Below, piece by piece: positions 34,512-42,048 of a stretch of 64,000 nt of DNA (its first letter is position 1; every line of letters begins with the position of its first letter). Source of the stretch: an uncultured Clostridia bacterium. GTDB taxonomy: Bacteria; Bacillota; Clostridia; Christensenellales; Aristaeellaceae. Below the pieces are notes generated by a model. It did not search any database. It had not been told where the DNA came from and was given only the letters and a program-made list of their open reading frames with translations. The stretch is taken from the NCBI GenBank assembly GCA_946411525.1, contig CAMKEI010000006.1, forward strand, positions 1 through 64,000, given 5' to 3'. Made by a program: the position numbers and the translations under genes.

Positions 34512-34574
34512 GATGCTCACCTCATATTTATCGTAACACTGTCTTTATCTGCTGAACAGATTCTCCCGGTCGAT

Positions 34575-34591
34575 TTAACATAGATTTAACG
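34575..34591. promoter_or_regulatory. Pho-box-like direct repeat
   Basis: TTAACA-TAGAT-TTAACG: two near-identical hexamers with 11-bp periodicity, the layout of PhoP/PhoB binding sites. It is 19 bp upstream of a weak -35 (TTCAGC, 34551-34556, minus) with CGATAA as -10, which fits an activator-dependent promoter for the regulator operon. It is also upstream of the divergent small gene. Confidence 0.6.
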
Positions 34592-34671
34592 CAAACCGGA
34601 TGATGAATTTAATATACCGGCAGTACATTCAATAAGGACATTGCGGAAAACAGCAGGAACGTGGACTTTTC

Positions 34672-34941
34672 ATGCGGCACCAGCGCGTATCTCTTTATGT
34701 GGAGTGGACTGAAGAAGCGGATCCGGATACGGTTCGGAATCTGCTGTGCTCCCATGGGATACGCATTATCGGGATTGACTGGGACACAGACCTGAAACGT
34801 ACTCCGTGCCTTGTCCCCAGGCGTGAAAACGCCGTATTCCGGTTCCGTATGAATCAGCAGGTTCCCTTTCATGCATTGCTTTCTGAAGTGGCCATGCTTC
34901 CGGGTGTTTATTCCGTAAGCGAAATAAAAAGTTTTTTCTGA
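34672..34941 (+). CDS. Stand-alone ACT-like domain resembling MgtC C-terminus
   Basis: An 89-residue soluble protein with an ACT-type beta-alpha-beta pattern: VSLYVEWTEEADPDTVRNLL, a central GIDWDTDL strand, then FRFRMNQQVPFHALLSEVAM and LPGVYSVSEI. This order resembles the cytoplasmic C-terminal domain of MgtC/SapB proteins, here without the membrane part. The ribosome site is weak. It is divergent from the Pho-like regulator and shares its control region. MgtC proteins act in magnesium and phosphate stress, so a link is plausible but unproven. A bidirectional terminator follows. Confidence 0.6.
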   Translation: MRHQRVSLYVEWTEEADPDTVRNLLCSHGIRIIGIDWDTDLKRTPCLVPRRENAVFRFRMNQQVPFHALLSEVAMLPGVYSVSEIKSFF

Positions 34942-34993
34942 CAAAGCATATTCCCGGGAAAACTGTAAAGCGTGTCTGCCTGCAGTAAAACAG

Positions 34994-35020
34994 CCCTCCG
35001 GAACAATCCGGAGGGTTGTT
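34994..35020. terminator. Bidirectional intrinsic terminator
   Basis: CCCTCCGGA / TCCGGAGGG, a 9-bp stem and 4-base loop, with TTGTTT to the right and AAAACAG to the left. It serves the ACT-like gene and the convergent GDSL gene. Confidence 0.85.
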
Positions 35021-35076
35021 TACGCAATTGCTGTCTGCAATTCTGTCCCGGAGCCGTCTCCCTCTTTCCCGGATCC

Positions 35077-35631
35077 TCAGCCCTTTTCCAGCAGGGACCG
35101 GATCACCCCGGCCGTCTGCGCCGCGCAGGCTTCCACGCCCGCAGGCGTCAGGTGGATATGATCCTCCCCGATCATCTCTTCCTTCGCCGGCGCGACGACC
35201 GCATACAGGTCGTTGACCGCTGCGTTCTCCTCCGCCGCGACCTTTCGGAGGATATCGTTGTACAGCAGGATATCCCCGTGATCCCCGTGCATGGTCGGCG
35301 TCGTCGTGGCGATCACGATGGCCAGGTCCGGCCGGATCAGCTTCCGGAGAACCCGGCAGATCCGGTGACAGGTCTCCTCGTACAGGTCCGGCGGATAGAA
35401 ATGCCGCCCTTCCTGGTAGTCGTCGCCCATATCCCACAGTCCGCAGTTCCACTGCACCAGGTCCGGCACGGGCAGCGTCGGCAGCCAGAAGCGCAGGGAG
35501 TTCAGCGTATATCCGCTCCAGCGCCCGTTTTCCTCCGGGCCTGATACTTCGGCGATTTCCGCCAGCTTCTCCCCCACCGCCGGCAGATACTGCATCCGGA
35601 TGGAATCTCCCAGCAAAAGAACCTGTTTCAT
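35077..35631 (-). CDS. SGNH/GDSL hydrolase
   Basis: A 184-residue cytoplasmic esterase-like protein. Block I is LLGDSIRMQY with the nucleophilic Ser, block III is WNCGLWDMG (Asn and Gly of the oxyanion hole), and the catalytic Asp-x-x-His is EDHIHLTPAG near the C-terminus. Such enzymes remove acyl or acetyl groups from sugars, lipids or peptidoglycan. No signal peptide, so an intracellular or sugar-ester substrate is likely. GGGGTG precedes the ATG. Confidence 0.88.
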   Translation of the reverse strand: MKQVLLLGDSIRMQYLPAVGEKLAEIAEVSGPEENGRWSGYTLNSLRFWLPTLPVPDLVQWNCGLWDMGDDYQEGRHFYPPDLYEETCHRICRVLRKLIRPDLAIVIATTTPTMHGDHGDILLYNDILRKVAAEENAAVNDLYAVVAPAKEEMIGEDHIHLTPAGVEACAAQTAGVIRSLLEKG

Positions 35632-35905
35632 TGTGCACCCCGTCGTTTCTTTGCGGCGCCTCTCCCCGCGCTTCCGGCCGCCGCGTCACTTGGTTTTCAA
35701 ACCATCCATGTCATAAGATCAGTGTGACCTGTATGGTTCATATATTTTACTATATTCCCGTGTGTCTCCGCAAACAGAAATTCCCCGCCCGGCTTTTCAC
35801 CCGTCAGGTCTCCGGCGCGGGTTTTCACCGCGTACAGGATTCCGGAGCAGGCGCAGCGAAATAAATAACCATACGGAAAACTCCTGATGACATGGGGGAT
35901 ATATC

Positions 35906-36916
35906 ATGAAGAAAATCCTGATCATCCATACAGGCGGCACCATCGGCATGTTCCCGACCGAGCGCGGGTACGCGCCTTCAAAGGAAGCCTTTCATGCGGC
36001 GCTTTCGTCGATTCCGGAACTGTCGGCGCCCGCCATGCCGGCATGGGACCTGATCGACATGGACCCGCTGCTGGATTCATCCAATATCGCCGTAAATGAA
36101 TGGAACCGGATCGGTTCCCTGATTGCCGGCCATTACAGCCTGTATGACGGTTTTGTTGTGCTTCACGGGACGGACACGATGGCCTATACCGCTTCCGCGC
36201 TGTCCTTCATGCTGCAGAACAGCGCCAAACCCGTGATCCTGACCGGTTCGCAGATCCCGCTGTGTGAGCTCAGGAACGACGCCCGCGACAACCTGCTGAC
36301 GTCGCTCCTGATCGCCGCGGACGACAGGGTCCATGAAGTATGCCTGTACTTCGGCGGAAAGCTTCTGCGGGGAAACAGGAGCATGAAGTATTCCGCGGAC
36401 GACCTGATCGCTTTTGAGTCTCCCAATTATCCGTCCCTGGCGGATGTGGGAATCGATATCAGATATCATCCCTCCGCCCTGCTCCCGCCGTCCGGCGGCG
36501 GGTTCTCCCTTCAGCCGTTTGAAAACGTGCCGATCGGCGTCATCAAGGTATTCCCGGGCATTCAGTTCGAACTGTTCGACGCCGTCATGACGGAAAGGCT
36601 CCGGGGGATCGTCATCGAGACGTTCGGCGCGGGCAATATCCCGGGCAGCGAAAAAGCGCTTCTTCCGATTATCCGGAAGGCGACCGAAAACGGGACGGTG
36701 ATGGTGATCTGTTCCCAGTGCCCGCACGGAACCGTGACGCTCGGGGCTTACGAGACGTCCGTGACGCTGCGCGGCGCAGGCGCCGTCAGCGGATACGACC
36801 TGACCACCGAAGCCGCCGTCGCCAAACTGTATTACCTGTTCAGCAGGGGCCTGTCCGGAGAAGAGATCAAAGCCGGAATGGAACGGAACCTGTGCGGAGA
36901 AATGACCGTGATCTGA
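35906..36916 (+). CDS. ansA: Type I L-asparaginase
   Basis: A 336-residue enzyme with both asparaginase Thr sites: IIHTGGTIGMFP at the N-terminus and VVLHGTDTMAYTASALSFM, followed by VILTGSQIPLCELRNDARDN with the Lys/Asp relay region. Absence of a signal peptide and the length mark the cytoplasmic type I enzyme, which hydrolyses asparagine to aspartate and ammonia for nitrogen supply. GGGGGA supports the ATG at 35906. It is a single-gene unit; a 12-bp hairpin lies 21 bases downstream. Confidence 0.93.
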   Translation: MKKILIIHTGGTIGMFPTERGYAPSKEAFHAALSSIPELSAPAMPAWDLIDMDPLLDSSNIAVNEWNRIGSLIAGHYSLYDGFVVLHGTDTMAYTASALSFMLQNSAKPVILTGSQIPLCELRNDARDNLLTSLLIAADDRVHEVCLYFGGKLLRGNRSMKYSADDLIAFESPNYPSLADVGIDIRYHPSALLPPSGGGFSLQPFENVPIGVIKVFPGIQFELFDAVMTERLRGIVIETFGAGNIPGSEKALLPIIRKATENGTVMVICSQCPHGTVTLGAYETSVTLRGAGAVSGYDLTTEAAVAKLYYLFSRGLSGEEIKAGMERNLCGEMTVI

Positions 36917-36937
36917 CCTTCCCTGCCTGGCAGCATT

Positions 36938-36969
36938 GATTCCCGGCCCCGGAAAGCGGGCCGGGAATC
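36938..36969 (+). terminator. Strong hairpin after asparaginase
   Basis: GATTCCCGGCCC / GGGCCGGGAATC, a perfect 12-bp stem with an 8-base loop. No U-run follows, so termination may be Rho-dependent or the hairpin may protect the message. Confidence 0.55.
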
Positions 36970-37080
36970 GCAATATCAGCCCGAACGCTGAATACGGATC
37001 ATATTCCTGCTGACTTTTCTGGAAAATTGTGTTTTGATACATGCTGATGCAATACAACTGAAAACGAGGAGCACCCATCC

Positions 37081-37214
37081 ATGAAAAAGCTGTCTTCTAT
37101 ATTTTTATATTTTTATGTATCCTGACAGCCTTCGTGCTGTTCTCCCTGTCCGCGGGGCCGGCGCCGGCGGAACCGGAAGATCAGTGTTCCATCCCTGCGA
37201 TAAACGTGATATAA
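37081..37214 (+). pseudogene. Frameshifted small secreted protein gene
   Basis: GAGGAG lies ten bases before an ATG that opens MKKLSSIFLYFYVS and then stops at 37125. If the frame shifts within the T-rich tract ATATTTTTATATTTTTATG, reading continues as ILTAFVLFSLSAGPAPAEPE and ends at 37214, completing a convincing signal peptide and short mature tail. So either a one- or two-base change has broken the gene, or the tract allows phase variation. No ORF in the track covers it. TATAAT at 37210-37215, over its end, may be the -10 box of the next gene. Confidence 0.5.
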
Positions 37215-37309
37215 TATTTGTTTGGAAAGCGGAATGAAAACGCATGCCGTTTCGTTTGATTGACAGAAAGCGGCGGACGGCCCCGACTGCGAAAGGTGGA
37301 TGATGAAGC

Positions 37310-38311
37310 ATGTCCCAGAAAATAGTGAAAACATTTCTCCCGCTCCTGATGGCGGTGATCCTTGTGTTCACCGCGATTCCCGCGTTTGCGGACGGCCCTG
37401 TCCAGGCCGCCGGACAGACGCAGGAACAGAATCAGGAACAAAATCAGGAACAGAATCAGGAACAGAATCAGGAAGAGGAAAAAGTCGAGCTGTATGCCGT
37501 GGTCAAGCTGACGCCTTCCGGCAGAATCAATCTGCGCCGGTACGCCTCCGCCGCGTCTGAACGGCTGGCCGTGATTGAGCCGGGCACCTGGGGCAAGGTG
37601 CTGGCAAACCTCGGACAGTGGGCGATGCTCGAGATCAACGGACTCGTCGGATATATGAGCACTTACTATCTCGATTTCTACCTGGGTACCAACCCCCTGG
37701 ACTACTCAACCGCGCCGTATCTGCAGCCCGCAACGGCGACCGTTCCCACTACGGTTTACCCGACCTACCCGACGACCTACCCGACGACCTACCCGACGAC
37801 CTATCCGACCTACCCGACTTATCCCGAATATGATCCGTATTATTACGAACGGGTCACCTGGCCGATCGTTGAGCATACGACCATGTATGTCGCGACGTCC
37901 AACGGCGGCCGGCTGAACCTGCGGTACCGGCCCACAACGGATTCCGCCCGGGCAGGCTCCTACGCCTTCGGCACCGCGGTTACGGTCCTGAACCGGTCCG
38001 GCGACTGGGCTTACGTCACCGTCAACGGACAGACCGGCTTTATGATGCTGTGCTTCCTGTCCTACACGCAGCCTGCTCCTCCGGCTCCGCCCGAACCGGT
38101 GACGCCGGTCGGAACGGCGACGGTGATCAATCCCAACGGCGGCTACTATGTCAACTTCAGATCCAGCCGGACGACGGAAACCAACAGTAATGTCATCGCG
38201 CGGATTCCTGTCGGCACGGTGGTGGATGTGCTGGAATGGGACAGGTGGTACACCAGGGTTTCCTACAACGGAAAAGTCGGATACATTGTAAGCACTTATC
38301 TGTCTCACTGA
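37310..38311 (+). CDS. Secreted protein with three SH3b domains and two repeat linkers
   Basis: A signal peptide (MSQKIVKTFLPLLMAVILVFTAIPAFA) is followed by an EQNQ repeat linker, a first SH3b domain (GRINLRRYASAASERLAVIE), a linker of TYPT repeats (residues about 149-170), a second SH3b domain (GGRLNLRYRPTTDSARAG) and a third (GGYYVNFRSSRTTETNSNVI). SH3b domains bind cell-wall peptides, so this is probably a wall-associated protein of 333 residues. AAAGGTGG is about ten bases before the ATG. A strong terminator follows. Confidence 0.85.
   Translation: MSQKIVKTFLPLLMAVILVFTAIPAFADGPVQAAGQTQEQNQEQNQEQNQEQNQEEEKVELYAVVKLTPSGRINLRRYASAASERLAVIEPGTWGKVLANLGQWAMLEINGLVGYMSTYYLDFYLGTNPLDYSTAPYLQPATATVPTTVYPTYPTTYPTTYPTTYPTYPTYPEYDPYYYERVTWPIVEHTTMYVATSNGGRLNLRYRPTTDSARAGSYAFGTAVTVLNRSGDWAYVTVNGQTGFMMLCFLSYTQPAPPAPPEPVTPVGTATVINPNGGYYVNFRSSRTTETNSNVIARIPVGTVVDVLEWDRWYTRVSYNGKVGYIVSTYLSH
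37421..37475 (+). repeat. 12-bp tandem repeat encoding EQNQ
   Basis: CAGGAACARAAT is repeated about four and a half times with one base variation, encoding EQNQ units in the N-terminal linker. The unit length of 12 keeps the frame if copies are gained or lost. Confidence 0.85.
37757..37825 (+). repeat. 12-bp tandem repeat encoding TYPT
   Basis: ACCTACCCGACG is repeated three times exactly, with degenerate copies on both sides, encoding the Tyr/Pro/Thr-rich linker between SH3b domains 1 and 2. Confidence 0.85.
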
Positions 38312-38325
38312 CAGGCAACAGGAAA

Positions 38326-38357
38326 AGCTGCCGGAACAGCCTTCCGGCAGCTTTTTT
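38326..38357 (+). terminator. Intrinsic terminator
   Basis: AGCTGCCGGAA / TTCCGGCAGCT, an 11-bp stem with a 5-base loop, running into TTTTTT. Confidence 0.9.
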
Positions 38358-38400
38358 ATCCGCCGCTTCCCCGCCGCTCCGTGCCGGCAGCGGTTAACGG

Positions 38401-38429
38401 TTGAAGCGGCCGGAAGATGCTGATACAAT
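38401..38429 (+). promoter_or_regulatory. SigmaA-type promoter of the SH3b gene at 38488
   Basis: TTGAAG (38401-38406), 17 bp, TACAAT (38424-38429). The gene's AAAGGAAGGA site is 40 bases further. Confidence 0.7.
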
Positions 38430-38487
38430 ACACAAAGCAAAAAAAGCACGGACGCGGAAGCGTCCGGAAGAAAGGAAGGAACCCCAG

Positions 38488-39117
38488 ATGAAAAAACTGA
38501 TCGGACTGATGCTGGCAGTGATGATGCTGGCGGCGCTGGCCGCTCCGGCCATGGCGGAAAGCCAGGGAACAGAGATGTATGTCTATACCGGAAACGGCAA
38601 AAACCTGCTCGTCCGCTCCAGCATGTCCACGACGGAAGACAATGTTGTCGACAGCCTGCCCTACGGCACCAAAGTGTTTGCCTACGGCAGCCCCCAGCCC
38701 GGCTGGACCTATATTGAGTACGGCGGAAAGAGCGGCATGCGTTATGTGATGTCCCGTTTCCTGGTCAGGTACAAGCCCGCGCCCTACCAGCCGTCCTCTT
38801 CGTCCTCTTCCTCGTCTTCGTCCTCTTCCGCGGCGAACCCGAAGGCCTTTGACAGCAGAGAAGCTGTCACCGTTGAACAGATCAACACCCTGCTCGTTTC
38901 CGCGAAATCGGTTGAACCCTACACTGTAACGGTCCGTCCCATCCGCGCCAGCGGCTGGGTCTACCTGCGCTGGCTTCCGAGCCGGCATTCTGCGCAGATC
39001 GCCACCTACGGCGCGAACACGCAGCTGACGGTCATCGCCGAGCTGAAGGACTGGTACCAGGTGGAGGATCCCGCCACCGGCAAGGTCGGGTTTGTCTACA
39101 AGAACTATATCCAGTAA
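38488..39117 (+). CDS. Secreted SH3b-domain protein with polyserine linker
   Basis: The start at 38488 follows AAAGGAAGGA and opens a signal peptide (MKKLIGLMLAVMMLAALAAPAMA). The 209-residue protein has an N-terminal SH3b domain (KNLLVRSSMSTTEDNVVDSL), a run of eleven Ser, and a second SH3b-like domain (GWVYLRWLPSRHSAQIATYG). It resembles the protein at 44206 in order and size. It should bind the cell wall or another surface polymer. It is followed within 33 bases by the next secreted protein gene, probably one transcript. Confidence 0.85.
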   Translation: MKKLIGLMLAVMMLAALAAPAMAESQGTEMYVYTGNGKNLLVRSSMSTTEDNVVDSLPYGTKVFAYGSPQPGWTYIEYGGKSGMRYVMSRFLVRYKPAPYQPSSSSSSSSSSSSAANPKAFDSREAVTVEQINTLLVSAKSVEPYTVTVRPIRASGWVYLRWLPSRHSAQIATYGANTQLTVIAELKDWYQVEDPATGKVGFVYKNYIQ

Positions 39118-39150
39118 TCCGGATGCAGAACAGAGAAGGAGATGAACATC

Positions 39151-39678
39151 ATGAAAAGAATCATCGCGCTGGCCCTGAGCCTGATGCTGATCCTGAGCGC
39201 CGCTGCCGTACTGGCTGACGAAGCGGCGGAAAAAACCGAACTGGGCGCCCTGGAGGCGTTTTCAATCCGGAGCGTTATTCCGGAAGGCTACAGCTTCAGC
39301 CTCATGGTCTCCACCGGCCAGACCCTGGTCGGCCTCCTGGGCGGCGGAGAAGAAGCCCCTTCCATCACCGTCTCAATCTCGTACAACGAAGAGTACACCG
39401 GTGTGGAACGCTTCAACGACGTGGATGAAGCCACCGTACAGGAAATCAGGGACAGTTTTCTGGACATGGACGAAGTGGCTTTTGAGGACCTTGAGACCGC
39501 GTACGGCACCAGACTGCTGAAGGTCACCCAGGCCAACAGGACTTTTGCCGATATCTACACCATCTACAAGGGCTATGAGCTGGAATTCGTTGTCACCGCC
39601 CAGGGCGAAGTGACGGACGCGGACATTCAGATGCTGGTGGACTTCATCAGCGACATGGACTTTGTCCCCGTGGAATAA
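39151..39678 (+). CDS. Secreted protein, unknown
   Basis: AAGGAG touches the track's ATG at 39142, so the second ATG at 39151 is the likelier start, giving 175 residues. A signal peptide (MKRIIALALSLMLILSAAAVLA) precedes an acidic ~150-residue domain with alternating strands (PEGYSFSLMVSTGQTLVGLL, ITVSISYNEEY, TRLLKVTQANRTFADIY, YELEFVVTA). The layout recalls DUF-type 'PsbP/MOG1-like' proteins, but I cannot assign a family. Co-transcribed with the SH3b gene before it and closed by a strong terminator. Confidence 0.75.
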   Translation: MKRIIALALSLMLILSAAAVLADEAAEKTELGALEAFSIRSVIPEGYSFSLMVSTGQTLVGLLGGGEEAPSITVSISYNEEYTGVERFNDVDEATVQEIRDSFLDMDEVAFEDLETAYGTRLLKVTQANRTFADIYTIYKGYELEFVVTAQGEVTDADIQMLVDFISDMDFVPVE

Positions 39679-39704
39679 ACCCGCGAAGCCGAATATCAAT
39701 GATC

Positions 39705-39740
39705 CGTTCCGCGCGGCGTCTGCCGCGCGGAACGCTTTTT
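39705..39740 (+). terminator. Intrinsic terminator
   Basis: CGTTCCGCGCGGC / GCCGCGCGGAACG, a perfect 13-bp stem with a 4-base loop, followed by CTTTTT. Confidence 0.92.
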
Positions 39741-39859
39741 CCCCGGTCTGAATCTTCCCGGCGGTCTGGCGCGCACGGCCCCGTCATGGTATATTAATGG
39801 GAGAGCGCCGGCGCCGTACCTGCTGCGGGCGGAACGGCGGGGAAAAGGAAGTGTTGCAG

Positions 39860-41047
39860 ATGCAGTACCGGAAGGATCGATACGGCAGGGACCTGTCCGT
39901 GCTGGGGTTCGGCTGTATGCGTTTCACGAAAAAAGGAAACGCCCTCGACCTGGATAAGGCGGAGCGGGAGATCATGGCTGCCTACCGGGCAGGCGTGAAT
40001 TATTATGATACCGCGTATATTTATCCGGGCAGCGAGGAACTGCTGGGAACCGTACTGGCGCGGAACGGGATCCGCGGTCAGGTCAGCGTCGCCACGAAGC
40101 TTCCCCAGTATATGATGAGGAATATCTCCGGCGTCGAAAAAACGTTCCGGGAGGAACTGACCCGCCTGCGGACGGATTATATTGACTACTACCTGATGCA
40201 TATGCTCACGGACCTGGCCCAGTGGATCCGGCTGAAGGATATGGGCATCCTGGACTGGATCAGGGAAAAGAAGGCGTCCGGGGCTATCCGGAACATCGGC
40301 TTCTCCTATCACGGGAATACGGAGAATTTCCTGAAGATCCTGGAGGATTACGACTGGGATTTCTGCCAGATCCAGTATAACTACCTGGACGAACACACCC
40401 AGGCAGGCGTCCGGGGCCTGAAGGCGGCTGCGGCAAAAGGAATCCCGGTCATCATCATGGAGCCGCTCCGGGGCGGCAAACTGGTTCAGATGCTTCCGCC
40501 GGACGCGAAAAAGCTGATGGCGGAAAACAGCCGGGGCTGGTCGCCTGCGGCCTGGGCTTTCCGGTGGCTGTATAACCAGCCGGAAGTGACAGTGGTCCTG
40601 TCCGGCATGAATTCGCTGGAAATGGTCGCGGAGAACACGGCCACCGCTGAAGCGGCCCGCGCCGGGGAACTGACGGACGCGGATCTGGAACTGATCGGCC
40701 GGGTGAAGGAAATCATCCGCAGCGGGGAGAAAGTGGGCTGTACCGGATGCCGGTACTGCATGCCCTGCCCGAAGGGCGTGGACATCCCCGGGATCTTCCG
40801 CTGCTATAACGCGATGTATACGGAAGGAAAAAACGACGGCCGGTTCCAGTTCGCCCAGACGGTGGGCATGACGAAGCAGCCTGCCTTCGCGACCCAATGC
40901 GTCGGATGCGGGAGATGTGAAAGCCACTGCCCACAGTCCATTCCGATCCGGGAAAAGCTGAAGGAGGCGGACAGGGCGCTGCGCCCGCTGCCGTTCAGGA
41001 TCGGAATCGGGATCGTCCGGGCATTCATGCTGCGGAAAGGCAGATAA
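39860..41047 (+). CDS. Aldo/keto reductase with C-terminal [4Fe-4S] domain (second copy)
   Basis: AAGGAAG supports the ATG at 39860, giving 395 residues. The barrel has YRKDRYGRDLSVLGFGCMRF, YDTAYIYPGSE, DYYLMHML and NIGFSYHG; the tail carries CTGCRYCMPCPKG and CVGCGRCESHCPQ for two iron-sulfur clusters. It is a diverged paralogue of the gene at 7657, closer to the common clostridial form that begins MQYR. Substrate unknown; reducing power may come from ferredoxin. TATATT near 39790 may be its -10 box. Confidence 0.9.
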   Translation: MQYRKDRYGRDLSVLGFGCMRFTKKGNALDLDKAEREIMAAYRAGVNYYDTAYIYPGSEELLGTVLARNGIRGQVSVATKLPQYMMRNISGVEKTFREELTRLRTDYIDYYLMHMLTDLAQWIRLKDMGILDWIREKKASGAIRNIGFSYHGNTENFLKILEDYDWDFCQIQYNYLDEHTQAGVRGLKAAAAKGIPVIIMEPLRGGKLVQMLPPDAKKLMAENSRGWSPAAWAFRWLYNQPEVTVVLSGMNSLEMVAENTATAEAARAGELTDADLELIGRVKEIIRSGEKVGCTGCRYCMPCPKGVDIPGIFRCYNAMYTEGKNDGRFQFAQTVGMTKQPAFATQCVGCGRCESHCPQSIPIREKLKEADRALRPLPFRIGIGIVRAFMLRKGR

Positions 41048-41107
41048 CCGGGCGGTTCCCGCGGGGAGCCGGCGCCGGAGAAACCATGAACAAGGAGTTC
41101 GGAAGAC

Positions 41108-41824
41108 ATGAACATCAGCCTCGCCCTGCTGCTCTTTTCCCTGGTCGTCCTTCTGTACTGGGTCATCACGGAACTGTTTACCTTCTTCTTCCGCCTGACC
41201 GGGCTGCCGGCCGAGAAAGCACGTTTCCAGGTGATTTCGCTGCTGACCGGCACGGGCTTTACCACGAGGGAGAGCGAGATCGTCATGTCCTCCCGGAAGC
41301 GCCGCCGGCTCGCGCGGATTACCATGCTCTTCGGATATGTGTTCAATATCACGATCGTATCCGCGTTCATCAACGTGTTTTTGTCCATGAAGGTCATTGA
41401 GGTCGGATATGAGCTTTTCAGCTTCCTGCTCCCCCTGGGGACAATCGCCCTGATCTTCGTTTTCATGCGCGTTCCGAAAATCCACGCCTGGGGGGAGAAC
41501 CTGCTCCGGCGGATCGCGGACCGGATCTTTGACCGGAAGGAAACGTTCAACGCCATCATGCTGGTGGACAACATCGGTTCCGAATCCATCGCCCAGGTCG
41601 TGCTCCGCCATATTCCGGAGGAATACCGGGGATTAACCCTCGCGGAGACCGGGCTGCGCGCGGAAACCGGCATCCTGGTCATGCTGGTCGGGCGCGGCAG
41701 CGGCAAGCCCGTGGCGGCCCGGGCGGACACCGTATTTGAGGCCGGAGACAAGCTGACCGTCTTCGGGGACTATCAGACCATCTGCAAAACCTTCCACGCG
41801 CGGGAGCATTTCGCGGACGACTGA
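41108..41824 (+). CDS. TrkH-like membrane segment fused to RCK_C (TrkA-C) domain
   Basis: A 238-residue protein. Helices at about residues 4-24, 70-92 and 98-120 surround SLLTGTGFTTRESE, which looks like one pore-loop and filter segment of TrkH/KtrB. The C-terminal ~75 residues (YRGLTLAETGLRAETGILVM, then FEAGDKLTVFGDYQ) form an RCK_C/TrkA-C ligand-binding domain. A single pore segment implies assembly as a multimer or a regulatory rather than transport role. The ribosome site is weak. Potassium- or cyclic-dinucleotide-linked function is inferred from the RCK_C domain. Confidence 0.72.
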   Translation: MNISLALLLFSLVVLLYWVITELFTFFFRLTGLPAEKARFQVISLLTGTGFTTRESEIVMSSRKRRRLARITMLFGYVFNITIVSAFINVFLSMKVIEVGYELFSFLLPLGTIALIFVFMRVPKIHAWGENLLRRIADRIFDRKETFNAIMLVDNIGSESIAQVVLRHIPEEYRGLTLAETGLRAETGILVMLVGRGSGKPVAARADTVFEAGDKLTVFGDYQTICKTFHAREHFADD

Positions 41825-42048
41825 GCGGACGGCCGGAGCGGCGGGAAGCCCCGGCCCCGGCACAGGCCGGATCAGCTGCATGGTCCGGCTTTTGTCATGC
41901 CTGATTTCCTGCGGATTCTCCTTCCGGCAGCCCGCCGGCCGGCAGTTGCGGAACAGCGGAAGTCCATGTAAAATACCGGTAAAGAAACATCCCGGGGTTG
42001 CAGGTGCGCGGATCCCGGAAAACAGGAAACCGGAACGGAGGTTTTCCG

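Noticed and set aside
34609-34944. 111-residue minus ORF opposite the ACT-like gene
   Set aside because: The plus-strand frame shows an ACT-like pattern and ends just before a terminator that suits it; the minus ORF has neither ribosome site nor pattern.
39794-41611. 605-residue minus-strand ORF opposite the aldo/keto reductase and the TrkH-like gene
   Set aside because: It crosses two real genes and an intergenic gap without motifs or start signal.
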